A stretch of DNA of 8,098 bases from Candidatus Poseidoniaceae archaeon (GCA_023254445.1 JALRLN010000059.1:1-8098), one strand, 5' to 3'. Positions 1 to 6,374 are shown, counted from the stretch's first letter. Numbers and translations are program-made. Notes: a model not told the origin generated them from the letters alone.

Positions 1-155
1 GAATTCAATTGATTTTCCCCCCCCCCTTTGCCCGCGTCAGACCAACTTGTGCACGCCGTTGGTGTGCCTACGGCCGGAAAAGGAGAAACCCGAGCAGATC
101 TGACACCGAACCCAGGGTCAACAACGTTCTCATTCCGCGACAGAACCTCCCACAC

Positions 156-284
156 TCCAATTGGATATCCATGACAAAACGAAACGAATTCCTGGCGCTG
201 TCAATTACATTTCATGATTATACGACAGTCGTAACTCAGCATATTCCAATTGAGTTGCATGACAAAAACGGCTTTTTCCAATTG
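156..284. repeat. Repeated TCCAATTG boxes, two with CATGACAAAA
   Basis: TCCAATTG occurs at 156-163, 245-252 and 277-284, and a plain CAATTG lies at 6-11. The first two boxes are each followed, after 6 and 5 nt, by CATGACAAAA (170-179 and 258-267). This gives an imperfect direct repeat of about 25 bp with a period near 88 bp. CCAATTGG at 157-164 is a perfect 8-bp palindrome. Repeated palindromic boxes just before a gene suit binding sites for a dimeric regulator, but they could also be remnants of a duplication. The repeats are seen directly; the function is inferred. Confidence 0.5.
221..233. promoter_or_regulatory. 13-bp perfect palindrome, possible operator
   Basis: TACGACAGTCGTA has two perfect 6-bp arms around a central A. 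It sits in the AT-rich leader between two CAATTG boxes, about 120 nt before the start at 351. The size and symmetry fit an operator half-site pair, but no known regulator consensus is recognised. Confidence 0.35.
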
Positions 285-292
285 AACCCAGT

Positions 293-300
293 GATTATGC
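293..300 (+). promoter_or_regulatory. Weak TATA-like box for the PRC-barrel gene
   Basis: GATTATGC is centred near 297, so a transcript start would fall near 322, about 29 nt before the ATG at 351 and upstream of its ribosome binding site. It is a poor match to an archaeal TATA box and was chosen mainly by position. Confidence 0.25.
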
Positions 301-350
301 GTCGAAGGGATTAAGAATCCCCTTCTTCACAGCACCTCCGAGGGAAGGGA

Positions 351-944
351 ATGGGAACCACGGACTTCAACATCCATGAATTGATGCAGCGCGACGTGTA
401 CGTCAAGGACACGAAGGTAGGAACGATCGTCGGTGAACGCCACCATCCAAACGAATCACGGGTCCGCTCCATGCGGCTCCAGGTTGAAACGGACGTGGCG
501 GACGAATTCATGCGCAAGCCCGCCGAAGAAGCACCGCTTCCGAAGGAACTGGTGCACAGCATCGGCGACGACGGTTCCGTCCGCTTGTCCAAGTCCATGC
601 GCGAACTGCAGCGCAGGTGGCGAAACACCGTTCGCATCAACGAACAATTGTATGCTCCTGACGAAATGCTGGATCGCGCGGTGCTCGACAACCAAGGGAA
701 AGAAGTCGGCATCATCACGGGCCTGCTCAAGGTGAAGCGGACGTACAAGGGATTCATCGTGACGCTGCGACGTGGCATTCAACAAGAGTTCGACCTGGAA
801 CCAACCATTCGTCTGCCGGTCACAGCCATTGCACGTACGCGGGATCGCCTTGACGAAGTGGTGCTTGGCCGTACCTTTGAGCGGGCGCTTCAGCTTCCGT
901 CGTTCATCCAACTCAACGAGATGGACGACGCGGAATTCATGTGA
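351..944 (+). CDS. Tandem PRC-barrel-like protein
   Basis: This is a 197-residue soluble protein with no signal peptide or membrane segment. Two regions share the PRC-barrel pattern: a glycine turn in the middle (KVGTIVGE at 22-29; KEVGIITG at 117-124) and a closing strand that ends in an IGD-like turn or its equivalent (LVHSIGDDGSVRLS at 67-80; VTAIARTRDRLDEVVL at 157-172). The domains span roughly residues 9-85 and 100-175, joined by a basic helix (RELQRRWRN). In known families PRC-barrels occur in RimM, where they aid ribosomal small-subunit maturation, and in photosynthetic reaction centres; archaeal stand-alone versions are of uncertain role. The ATG follows a purine-rich GAGGGAAGGG. The gene lies 50 nt before tRNA-Ile on the same strand, and the setting among translation genes makes an RNA-related role possible but unproven. 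Confidence 0.6.
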   Translation: MGTTDFNIHELMQRDVYVKDTKVGTIVGERHHPNESRVRSMRLQVETDVADEFMRKPAEEAPLPKELVHSIGDDGSVRLSKSMRELQRRWRNTVRINEQLYAPDEMLDRAVLDNQGKEVGIITGLLKVKRTYKGFIVTLRRGIQQEFDLEPTIRLPVTAIARTRDRLDEVVLGRTFERALQLPSFIQLNEMDDAEFM

Positions 945-957
945 AGGCCCACCGTCA

Positions 958-965
958 TTCTTATG
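958..965 (+). promoter_or_regulatory. Possible TATA box for tRNA-Ile
   Basis: TTCTTATG is centred about 33 nt before the first tRNA base, which would give a transcript start around 987 and a short 5' leader removed by RNase P. It is a modest match judged mostly by spacing. Confidence 0.3.
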
Positions 966-994
966 ACGCCGGCGCAGGTCGGCGGCTTGCCCAA

Positions 995-1071
995 GCGCGG
1001 GTAGCTTAGTCGGTTGGAGCACCCGGCTGATAACCGGGAGGTCGCAGGTTCGAGTCCTGCCTCGCGCACCA
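995..1071 (+). tRNA. tRNA-Ile (GAU), CCA encoded
   Basis: A full cloverleaf folds by hand. The acceptor stem is GCGCGGG (995-1001) with CTCGCGC (1061-1067), including one G-T pair. The D stem is GCTT (1004-1007) with GAGC (1017-1020). The anticodon stem is CCCGG (1022-1026) with CCGGG (1034-1038), around the loop CTGATAA, which places the anticodon GAT at 1029-1031. The variable loop is 5 nt. The T stem is GCAGG (1044-1048) with CCTGC (1056-1060), enclosing TTCGAGT. The discriminator is A1068 and CCA is encoded at 1069-1071. There is no intron. It decodes AUC and AUU isoleucine codons. Confidence 0.97.
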
Positions 1072-1121
1072 CCTCCATCACGCGGAAAGGCCTTGAAGCG
1101 CCGACCCGACGGATGAACCAC

Positions 1122-2072
1122 ATGGTCGTCGTCTCGAGCAGCAGCGGCCGCACCATCGGTGACGAACTTGCGGCGTCCTTGGGATGGACGCACGTTCATG
1201 CGGAAGCCCGTCGCTTCCCCGACACGGAAGGATACGTTCGCTTGCCGGAAGAACACGTCGCCGCCGTACGCGACGGGCCGGTGGTGGTCGTGTCCAACAC
1301 CTTCCCAGACGCGGGAATCGTCGAAACCCTGCTGCTCTTGGACCTTCTTCGGGACATTCGAGAGGGGCGAATGGAAAATTTACGCGGAATTGAGCCTCAG
1401 AGGCTAGGCTCTGTGGGCCCAGGACTGATCCTCGCCGTTCCGTATTTTGGCTACGCCCGTCAAGACAAGCGGTTCAAACCCGGAGAAGCGATCTCTGCAC
1501 GTGCGATAGGACGGCTCCTCGCAGCCCACTGCGACGGGCTCGTGGTGCTCGACCTTCACGCCCCTGCTGTGTTGAACGACCTCGACGTACCCGTAGCGTT
1601 CGCCTCCGCGATGCCGGAACTTGCGACCCATCTCCAAAACACGGTCTGCCCTGATTTCATCCTCTCACCTGACAAGGGAGCGATTGACAGGGCCTCCGCC
1701 GTGGCAGCATCCATTGGCTGTGGGTTTTCCTACCTTGAGAAAACCCGAATTGATGCGCACACCATTGTTCACAAGGCGAAAGACCTCGACGTTGAGGGAC
1801 GCGTTGTGGCCATCGTTGACGACATGATCGCAACGGGCGGGACCATTTGCCGGGCAGCAGACGCCTTGCGTAGCCAAGGAGCGGTGGCCGTGCATGCCGC
1901 ATGCAGCCATGGGCTCTTCACAGGAGGGGCCGTGAACAGGCTCTCAAGCCATGTTGACGGCGTGCACGCCACCAGCAGCCTGCCCAACCGACGGGCGGTG
2001 ATTCCAGGGGGCCCTGCCATTGCGCGCGGTGTCCGTTCTGTCCTCAGTTTACTCGACCTTGATGCTTCCTGA
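1122..2072 (+). CDS. prs: Ribose-phosphate pyrophosphokinase (PRPP synthetase)
   Basis: Makes 5-phosphoribosyl-1-pyrophosphate from ribose 5-phosphate and ATP in the cytoplasm, the common precursor for purines, pyrimidines, histidine and tryptophan. Residues are counted from the ATG at 1122 (316 aa). Visible signatures are PYFGYARQDKRFKPGEAIS (107-125, ATP and allosteric region), DLHAP (144-148), SPDKGA (182-187), the catalytic-loop-like YLEKTRID (204-211) and the PRPP-binding loop VVAIVDDMIATGGTI (228-242). The KFxPGEAIS and LSPDKGA style resembles methanogen Prs, not bacterial Prs. It is longer than the usual archaeal 280-290 residues, partly because of an insert around residues 80-101. I chose ATG 1122 because MVVVSSSSG aligns with the family N-terminus and GGATGA lies 5 nt upstream; ATG 1113 would add three residues. 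The open frame continues into the tRNA, so longer starts are artefacts. No clear promoter lies between tRNA and gene, so co-transcription is possible. Confidence 0.93.
   Translation: MVVVSSSSGRTIGDELAASLGWTHVHAEARRFPDTEGYVRLPEEHVAAVRDGPVVVVSNTFPDAGIVETLLLLDLLRDIREGRMENLRGIEPQRLGSVGPGLILAVPYFGYARQDKRFKPGEAISARAIGRLLAAHCDGLVVLDLHAPAVLNDLDVPVAFASAMPELATHLQNTVCPDFILSPDKGAIDRASAVAASIGCGFSYLEKTRIDAHTIVHKAKDLDVEGRVVAIVDDMIATGGTICRAADALRSQGAVAVHAACSHGLFTGGAVNRLSSHVDGVHATSSLPNRRAVIPGGPAIARGVRSVLSLLDLDAS
1392..1411 (+). repeat. Nested inverted repeats inside prs
   Basis: AGCCTC-A-GAGGCT (1393-1405) is a perfect 13-bp palindrome with a one-base centre. GAGCCT (1392-1397) also pairs with AGGCTC (1406-1411), and AGGCT is tandemly repeated at 1401-1410. 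The element lies in the stretch of prs that is extra compared with archaeal relatives (product residues about 91-97), so it may mark how the insert arose. Confidence 0.5.
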
Positions 2073-2086
2073 ACCGTTCCGGTGCG

Positions 2087-2093
2087 TTTATAT
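2087..2093 (+). promoter_or_regulatory. TATA box of the ribosomal protein operon
   Basis: TTTATAT stands out in GC-rich surroundings 15 nt after the prs stop. A transcript start about 25 nt downstream falls near 2115, leaving a leader of roughly 22-24 nt that contains the GAGGAGG ribosome binding site. The position and sequence fit an archaeal TBP site driving rpl7ae and the genes after it. Confidence 0.6.
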
Positions 2094-2138
2094 CCGCGCC
2101 ACTGTGCGCTCGGCCTGCGAACACGAGGAGGCTATCCG

Positions 2139-2510
2139 ATGAGTGTGCACATCCGTTACGAGACACCCGAAGACCTGAGCAACAAGATCTACGAGCTGGT
2201 GCAGGCCTGCAACGGCGCCCGCATCAAGCGTGGTTCGAACGAGGTGACCAAGGTCGCCCTCCGGAAGACCGCCGCTTTCGTCGTGATTGCCGAGGACGTC
2301 AACCCCCCCGAGTTGGTCAACCACATCCCTCTCATTTGCGAGGACAACGACATTGCCTACGGCTACGTCCCTTCGCAGGAATTCCTCGCCAAGGAGGCCG
2401 GCATGGAGCCCGGTGTCAAGGCAGCCAGCCTGGCCCTCATGGAGGTCCCGAAGGCAGCCCAGGAAATGCTCGACGAGGTTCTTGAGACGATCAAGGGCCT
2501 GAAGGCGTGA
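2139..2510 (+). CDS. rpl7ae: 50S ribosomal protein L7Ae
   Basis: This 123-residue protein binds kink-turn RNA. In archaea L7Ae is part of the large ribosomal subunit, of box C/D and H/ACA guide RNPs, and of RNase P. The diagnostic RNA-binding motif RGSNEVTK is at residues 31-38, followed by the core strand AAFVVIAEDVNPPELVNHIP and the tail segment PSQEFLAKEAGM. The length matches archaeal L7Ae of about 120-130 aa. ATG 2139 is preferred over an upstream in-frame start at 2082 because GAGGAGG (2125-2131) sits 7 nt before it, MSVHIRY begins like other family members, and the upstream start overlaps the TATA box. It is the first gene of the operon; the next begins 13 nt after its stop. Confidence 0.96.
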   Translation: MSVHIRYETPEDLSNKIYELVQACNGARIKRGSNEVTKVALRKTAAFVVIAEDVNPPELVNHIPLICEDNDIAYGYVPSQEFLAKEAGMEPGVKAASLALMEVPKAAQEMLDEVLETIKGLKA

Positions 2511-2523
2511 AGGAGTGATTTCG

Positions 2524-2748
2524 ATGAGCGGAGAGCTCGGAGGATGGCCCGCTGAGGTCGTCGAAGTTGTTGGCCGCACCGGCATGACCGGTGAAGCCAC
2601 GCAGGTGAAGGTGCGTGTCAACGACGCGCCGAACCCACGCGACGTTGGTCGAATCATCACGAGGAACGTGCTCGGCCCCGTCAGGGTTGGGGACATCCTC
2701 ATGCTGAAGGACACCGGCCGAGAGGCCCGCAAGCTGAACGCGAGGTGA
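2524..2748 (+). CDS. rps28e: 30S ribosomal protein S28e
   Basis: This is a 74-residue small-subunit protein near the mRNA exit channel, found only in archaea and eukaryotes. The family pattern is plain: an OB-fold start with PAEVVEVVGRTGMTGEATQVKVRV, then RIITRNVLGPVRVGDILML, closing with the conserved basic tail KDTGREARKLNAR. The length is normal for the family. ATG 2524 has AGGAG (2511-2515) 8 nt upstream; a GTG at 2515 overlaps that site and is less likely. The rpl7ae-rps28e-rpl24e order is typical of euryarchaea. Confidence 0.96.
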   Translation: MSGELGGWPAEVVEVVGRTGMTGEATQVKVRVNDAPNPRDVGRIITRNVLGPVRVGDILMLKDTGREARKLNAR

Positions 2749-2753
2749 ACGTG

Positions 2754-2945
2754 ATGCCTGAGCGACGTGTCTGCAGCTTTTCTGGCGACGAGATTGAACC
2801 CGGCACCGGAACGATGTACGTTCGTCGTGACGGGAGCATTCTTTGGTTCAAGAACTCCAAGGCAAGGAAGAACATGGTCCAACTGAAGCGCAACGCGCGC
2901 CGCGTCAAGTGGACGCGCCACTACGTCAAGGGCGGCATCCAGTGA
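2754..2945 (+). CDS. rpl24e: 50S ribosomal protein L24e, zinc cysteines mostly lost
   Basis: This is a 63-residue large-subunit protein. The core EIEPGTGTMYVRRDGSI (residues 13-29) followed by FKNSKARKN (32-40) and RRVKW identifies L24e securely. Most archaeal members have a four-cysteine zinc ribbon (CxxC ... CxxxC). Here only Cys7 remains; the other positions are Ser10, Lys33 and Ala37, so zinc binding by this site is unlikely. Eukaryotic L24 has also lost part of the ribbon, with the same CSFSG opening. The start is ATG 2754, 5 nt after a GAGGTGA that overlaps the rps28e stop, which implies tight translational coupling. Confidence 0.95.
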   Translation: MPERRVCSFSGDEIEPGTGTMYVRRDGSILWFKNSKARKNMVQLKRNARRVKWTRHYVKGGIQ

Positions 2946-3005
2946 GGCCTTGGCCTGACGGATGCTTCTTGAAGGAGCGCCCGGACGACCCTACAGGTGA
3001 ACACC

Positions 3006-3452
3006 ATGCAGACGACCTACATCATGATCAAGCCCGACGGCGTCCAACGTGGCCTTGTTGGCGACATCATTGGCCGCTTTGAGCGAAAGGGACTCCAACT
3101 CGTCGCGATGAAGGCCGTTGTACCCGATCAGGCCACGGCCCGCGCCCATTACGCAGTGCACGCCGAACGCCCTTTCTTTGAGGGTTTGATCTCCTTCGTG
3201 ACCTCGGGACCTGTCATCTGCATGGCATGGCAAGGTGTCGACGCAATCGCGGTTGCACGCCGACTGATTGGGTCCACCAACGGACGGGAAGCGGCACCAG
3301 GCACCATCCGTGGCGACTTCGGCATGGACATGGGCTACAACATGATTCACGGCTCGGACGCCGAGGAATCTGCTGCAAGCGAACTCGCCCTTTGGTTCCC
3401 AGAAGGCACGATGGCGTGGACGCAGGACGCACAGCGCTGGGTCTACGAATGA
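3006..3452 (+). CDS. ndk: Nucleoside diphosphate kinase
   Basis: Transfers the terminal phosphate of ATP to other nucleoside diphosphates through a phospho-histidine, keeping GTP and other NTPs supplied. The protein has 148 residues, the usual family size being about 140-155. Signatures are the start QTTYIMIKPDGVQRGLVG, the strand GPVICMAWQG, the nucleotide-binding stretch GSTNGREAAPGTIRGDFG and the active site NMIHGSDAEESAASEL, with catalytic His115. ATG 3006 is 5 nt after GGTGA (2996-3000); the GTG at 2997 is part of that site. The gene follows rpl24e by 60 nt and precedes infB by about 22 nt. Its place before the translation GTPase aIF5B recurs in euryarchaeal genomes. Confidence 0.97.
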   Translation: MQTTYIMIKPDGVQRGLVGDIIGRFERKGLQLVAMKAVVPDQATARAHYAVHAERPFFEGLISFVTSGPVICMAWQGVDAIAVARRLIGSTNGREAAPGTIRGDFGMDMGYNMIHGSDAEESAASELALWFPEGTMAWTQDAQRWVYE

Positions 3453-3474
3453 CCCCACCGGCGAGGTGGCGATC

Positions 3475-5307
3475 GTGGCCGACCCGACGCCCTCCGACGA
3501 GGGAGGCGAGGACGCGCCGTTGCGTGGCGACAACCGCCAGCCCATTGTAAGCGTCCTCGGACACGTTGATCACGGAAAAACCAGCCTCTTGGACCTCGTT
3601 CGCTCGATTGGAGTTGACCGGCAAGCCTCGGTGATGGACCGTGAGGCAGGAGGCATCACGCAACACATCGGGGCCACGGAGGTTCCCGCGAACGTGCTGA
3701 ACGAGACGTGTTCCGCGATGATGGGGGGCCGGCCGTTCAAATCACCAGGCCTTCTTTTCATTGACACGCCGGGCCACCACTCGTTCACCTCCCTCCGGTC
3801 CCGCGGAGGTCAGTTGGCCGACATCGCGATCCTCGTCGTCGACGTGATGGAGGGCCTACAACCGCAAACCATCGAAAGCCTCGAGATCCTCAAACGCACG
3901 CGAACGCCCTTCGTGGTGGCTGGAAACAAAGTCGACCGGTTGCACGGGTGGACGTCGGAACGGGGTCGATCGTTTGCGGCATCCTTCCGAGAGCAGCGAA
4001 AGGACGTACAGGCTTTGTTCGATGACAGGTTTTGGAAGCTCGTCAGCATGTTTGCAGAACACGGTTTCAACCTCGAACGCTACGACCGAATCAAGGATTT
4101 CCGCCAGGACGTCGCCCTCGTGCCCATGTCGGCCAAAGAGGGTGAAGGCCTGCAAGACCTCCTCACCGTCACGGTCGGGCTCGCAGAGCGCTTCCTTGAG
4201 GACCGGTTGACCGACACGCTTGGTGATGCGGAGGGCACCATCCTGGAGATGAAGGACGAAGTTGGCATGAGCAAGACCATCGACGTCATCCTCTCCCGGG
4301 GGGTGCTCGCCACCGGAGACACCATTGTGTTCGCCACCTCGGACGGCCCCTCAACCACCCGCATCAAGGGACTGAAGCGCCCGCGAGGCATGGCTGAAAT
4401 GCGGGACGCGGGCGACCGGTGGGAAAGCGTCGACTCCGTTGAAGCGGCCTGTGGCGTCAAGATTGTTGCTCAAGGGCTGGAGCGGGCGCTGGCAGGAAGC
4501 ACCGTGAGGTTGGCGGTCGGTGAGGAGGGCCTCGCCCGTGCCCTCGAAGCCTGCCAACAGGAATGCCGCGTGGACATTGCCCTTGCAGAAGAAGGAATCG
4601 TGATCAAGGCCGACACCATTGGTGGACTGGAGGCGTTGGCGTACGAACTTACGCAACTCGACATCCCCATCCGAATGGCCACCGTTGGGCCTGTGAACAA
4701 GCGTGACATCATGACGGCGGAGGCGGCGAAGGACCCGCTCGATCGCATGATTGTGGCCTTCGCCGTTGGTCCAAACCGAGAAGTTGCAGAGCGACTGGAA
4801 GGCGACGATGCACCGGTGGAGTTCGTCCATGGGGACATCATCTACCACATCATCGACCGGACCGAAGCGTGGCGTGACGCCACCAAAGAGGCGATGGAAG
4901 CAGCGGCTCGTGAGGACCTTGTCCACCCTGGTCGACTGCTGTACCTCCCCGATCACACGTTTCGTGGCCGGGACCCAGCCATCATCGGCGTCCGGGTGAT
5001 TGGTGGACGTGTCCATATTGGGCAGCGCCTCATGCGGCCCGATGGAACGCCGGTCGGTCAGGTCAAATCGCTGCGAACCCGATCGAGTGAGGACGTGAAA
5101 GAAGCCAACCAGGGCGATGAAGTGGCGTGCGCCATCCAAGGACCGACCGTCGGGCGGCACATCGACGAAGGGGATGAATTCCTTGTCGACGTCCCAGAAT
5201 CGCACGCACGTCGCCTACGAAAGGTGGAACTGTCGGCTGTGGAGCAAGAGATCCTTGAGGAAATTGTGCGCCTCCACAGGAAGGAAAACCACTTCTGGGC
5301 ACGATGA
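3475..5307 (+). CDS. infB: Translation initiation factor aIF5B (IF2 family GTPase)
   Basis: GTPase that promotes ribosomal subunit joining and stabilises initiator tRNA. Counted from GTG 3475 (610 aa), the G domain shows G1 GHVDHGKT (29-36), the G2 threonine in GGITQHIGA (Thr62), G3 DTPGH (97-101), G4 NKVD (151-154) and G5 SAKEG (219-223). The His after DTPG is the catalytic histidine position of IF2-type GTPases. The archaeal/eukaryotic signature FTSLRSRGGQLADIAILVVD follows. Beta-barrel domain II, domain III (VDIALAEEGIVIKADTIGGLEAL) and C-terminal domain IV (IIGVRVIGGRVHIGQRL) are present. About 600 aa is the normal archaeal length; it lacks the long eukaryotic N-terminal extension and has no intein. 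GTG 3475 is favoured because GAGGTGG (3463-3469) lies 5 nt before it, as for rpl24e; GTG 3466 would lie inside that site and adds three residues. Confidence 0.96.
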   Translation: MADPTPSDEGGEDAPLRGDNRQPIVSVLGHVDHGKTSLLDLVRSIGVDRQASVMDREAGGITQHIGATEVPANVLNETCSAMMGGRPFKSPGLLFIDTPGHHSFTSLRSRGGQLADIAILVVDVMEGLQPQTIESLEILKRTRTPFVVAGNKVDRLHGWTSERGRSFAASFREQRKDVQALFDDRFWKLVSMFAEHGFNLERYDRIKDFRQDVALVPMSAKEGEGLQDLLTVTVGLAERFLEDRLTDTLGDAEGTILEMKDEVGMSKTIDVILSRGVLATGDTIVFATSDGPSTTRIKGLKRPRGMAEMRDAGDRWESVDSVEAACGVKIVAQGLERALAGSTVRLAVGEEGLARALEACQQECRVDIALAEEGIVIKADTIGGLEALAYELTQLDIPIRMATVGPVNKRDIMTAEAAKDPLDRMIVAFAVGPNREVAERLEGDDAPVEFVHGDIIYHIIDRTEAWRDATKEAMEAAAREDLVHPGRLLYLPDHTFRGRDPAIIGVRVIGGRVHIGQRLMRPDGTPVGQVKSLRTRSSEDVKEANQGDEVACAIQGPTVGRHIDEGDEFLVDVPESHARRLRKVELSAVEQEILEEIVRLHRKENHFWAR

Positions 5308-5341
5308 CGCTGACGAACGGATGACGTGTGAGGCACGCACG

Positions 5342-5352
5342 TTCAAATATGG
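5342..5352 (+). promoter_or_regulatory. Possible TATA box for the MoxR gene
   Basis: TTCAAATATGG is an AT-rich patch in the 83-nt gap after infB. A transcript start about 25 nt downstream would be near 5372, just before the AGGAGGGTGA ribosome binding site at 5376-5385. The fit in position is good; the sequence is a moderate TATA match. Confidence 0.4.
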
Positions 5353-5390
5353 TATCACGCGCCTCAAGGGCTTGTAGGAGGGTGACTTCG

Positions 5391-6374
5391 ATGCATGCAG
5401 CCGATGCAAACACCGCCAAAATCATCAGCACAGTCTCCCAAATTTCGAACGACCTCATGAGCGAGGTCGCGAAGGTCATCATCGGGAAGGAAGAAAACCT
5501 TCGAAGGGTGACGGTAGGGATCCTCTCAAACGGCAACATGCTGCTTGAGGACTTCCCCGGACTTGCCAAGACCTTGCTCGCGAACACCTTTGCCCGCGCG
5601 CTCGGCTGCAAGTTCAAGCGTGTGCAGTTTACTCCCGACCTGCTTCCCTCCGACATCATGGGGACCTACATGTACGATCAAAAGTCTGGGGAGTTCAAAC
5701 TCCGAGCAGGCCCGCTGTTCTCCAACGTGCTGCTCGCGGACGAAATCAACCGTGCACCGCCAAAGACCCAAGCCGCTTTGCTGGAGGCAATGGAAGAAAA
5801 GCAAGTGACCATCGAAGGCATCACCCACAAGCTTCCCGCTCCTTTCGTCGTCTTGGCGACGCAGAACCCAATCGAGCAGGAAGGAACCTATCCGCTTCCG
5901 GAGGCTCAAATGGACCGCTTCCTCATGAAAATGAGCATGGGGTACCCCGACCGAGCCGAGGAGAAGGCCATCCTTGCCCGCCGTAAGTTGCGTGGGCAGG
6001 ACGAACACGTGGTTGAACAGGTCACGTCACCGAAAAAGGTCGTCGCCATGCAAAAGGCTCTGGAAACGGTGCATGTTGACCCCGCCATTCTTTCCTACAT
6101 CATCGAAGTCGTTCAACGCACTCGAGAGGACCACCGGGTGATCAACGGTGCTTCTCCGCGTGCCAGTCAAGCGCTCTTCAAGACGGGGCGAGCAGCCGCT
6201 GCAGTGGCCGGACGCAACTACGTGATCCCCGACGACATCAAGGGCATTGCCTTGCAAATCATCTCCCACCGCATCAACATGAAGCCCGAAGCCAAGATTC
6301 GTGGCATCACTGGCATGCACATTGTCCGAAAGATCCTGTCCGAAGTTCCCGTCCCCGTCATTCAACCCGCATGA
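5391..6374 (+). CDS. MoxR-family AAA+ ATPase
   Basis: This 327-residue cytosolic ATPase belongs to the MoxR family, whose members act as chaperones that mature or activate protein complexes, often with metal cofactors. Features are the MoxR Walker A form LLEDFPGLAKTL (residues about 51-62), Walker B VLLADEINRAPPKTQAALLEAMEE, sensor-1 LATQNPIEQEGTYPLPEAQMDRF, and the lid domain with RASQALFKTGRAAAAVAGRNYVIPDDIK. The length fits the family. ATG 5391 has AGGAGGGTGA 5 nt upstream. Family members usually sit beside DUF58 and von Willebrand factor A genes; none is present here, because a ParA gene follows after 68 nt. The partner may lie elsewhere in the genome. The client is unknown. Confidence 0.93.
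   Translation: MHAADANTAKIISTVSQISNDLMSEVAKVIIGKEENLRRVTVGILSNGNMLLEDFPGLAKTLLANTFARALGCKFKRVQFTPDLLPSDIMGTYMYDQKSGEFKLRAGPLFSNVLLADEINRAPPKTQAALLEAMEEKQVTIEGITHKLPAPFVVLATQNPIEQEGTYPLPEAQMDRFLMKMSMGYPDRAEEKAILARRKLRGQDEHVVEQVTSPKKVVAMQKALETVHVDPAILSYIIEVVQRTREDHRVINGASPRASQALFKTGRAAAAVAGRNYVIPDDIKGIALQIISHRINMKPEAKIRGITGMHIVRKILSEVPVPVIQPA

Larger units (their letters stand above)
1..350. other. AT-rich upstream intergenic region, no convincing gene
   Basis: I see no supported gene here. A forward frame is open from the window edge to a TGA at 101-103 and ends in LVCLRPEKEKPEQI, which could be the tail of an upstream gene. A minus-strand frame is also open to the edge. Neither resembles a family I know, and the C10 run at 17-26 makes any frame across it unsafe. 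The part from about 156 to 310 is clearly richer in A and T than the rest of the window and holds the CAATTG boxes and the palindrome listed separately. That composition suggests a long regulatory region for the gene at 351. Confidence 0.5.

Noticed and set aside
9..314. 101-residue plus-strand open frame at the left edge
   Set aside because: It spans the C10 run and the AT-rich repeat region, has no recognisable domain, and its composition shifts from Arg/Pro-rich to low complexity.
995..1071. tRNA-Ile as an integration site for a mobile element
   Set aside because: No integrase gene, no repeat of the tRNA 3' end and no mobile genes are visible; the flanks are housekeeping genes.
1014..1121. 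N-terminal extension of prs starting inside the tRNA
   Set aside because: The extension is translated tRNA sequence; ATG 1122 has a ribosome binding site and the family N-terminus.
456..1256. Long minus-strand open frame, and a second at 890-1156, across the tRNA
   Set aside because: They read the antisense of tRNA-Ile, giving the familiar false peptide (GRTRTCDLPVISRVLQPTKLPALG or EAGLEPATSRLSAGCSNRLSYPR) that is often misannotated as a protein. They also overlap the PRC-barrel gene and prs.
2088..2921. 277-residue minus-strand open frame
   Set aside because: It is the antisense of rpl7ae, rps28e and rpl24e, whose products are certain; GC-rich codon use on the plus strand creates such shadows.
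4351..5205. 284-residue minus-strand open frame
   Set aside because: It is the complete antisense of the aIF5B C-terminal half and shows no family features.
3475..5307. Intein in aIF5B
   Set aside because: Archaeal infB genes sometimes carry inteins, but the G motifs are at normal spacing and the 610-residue length leaves no room for one.
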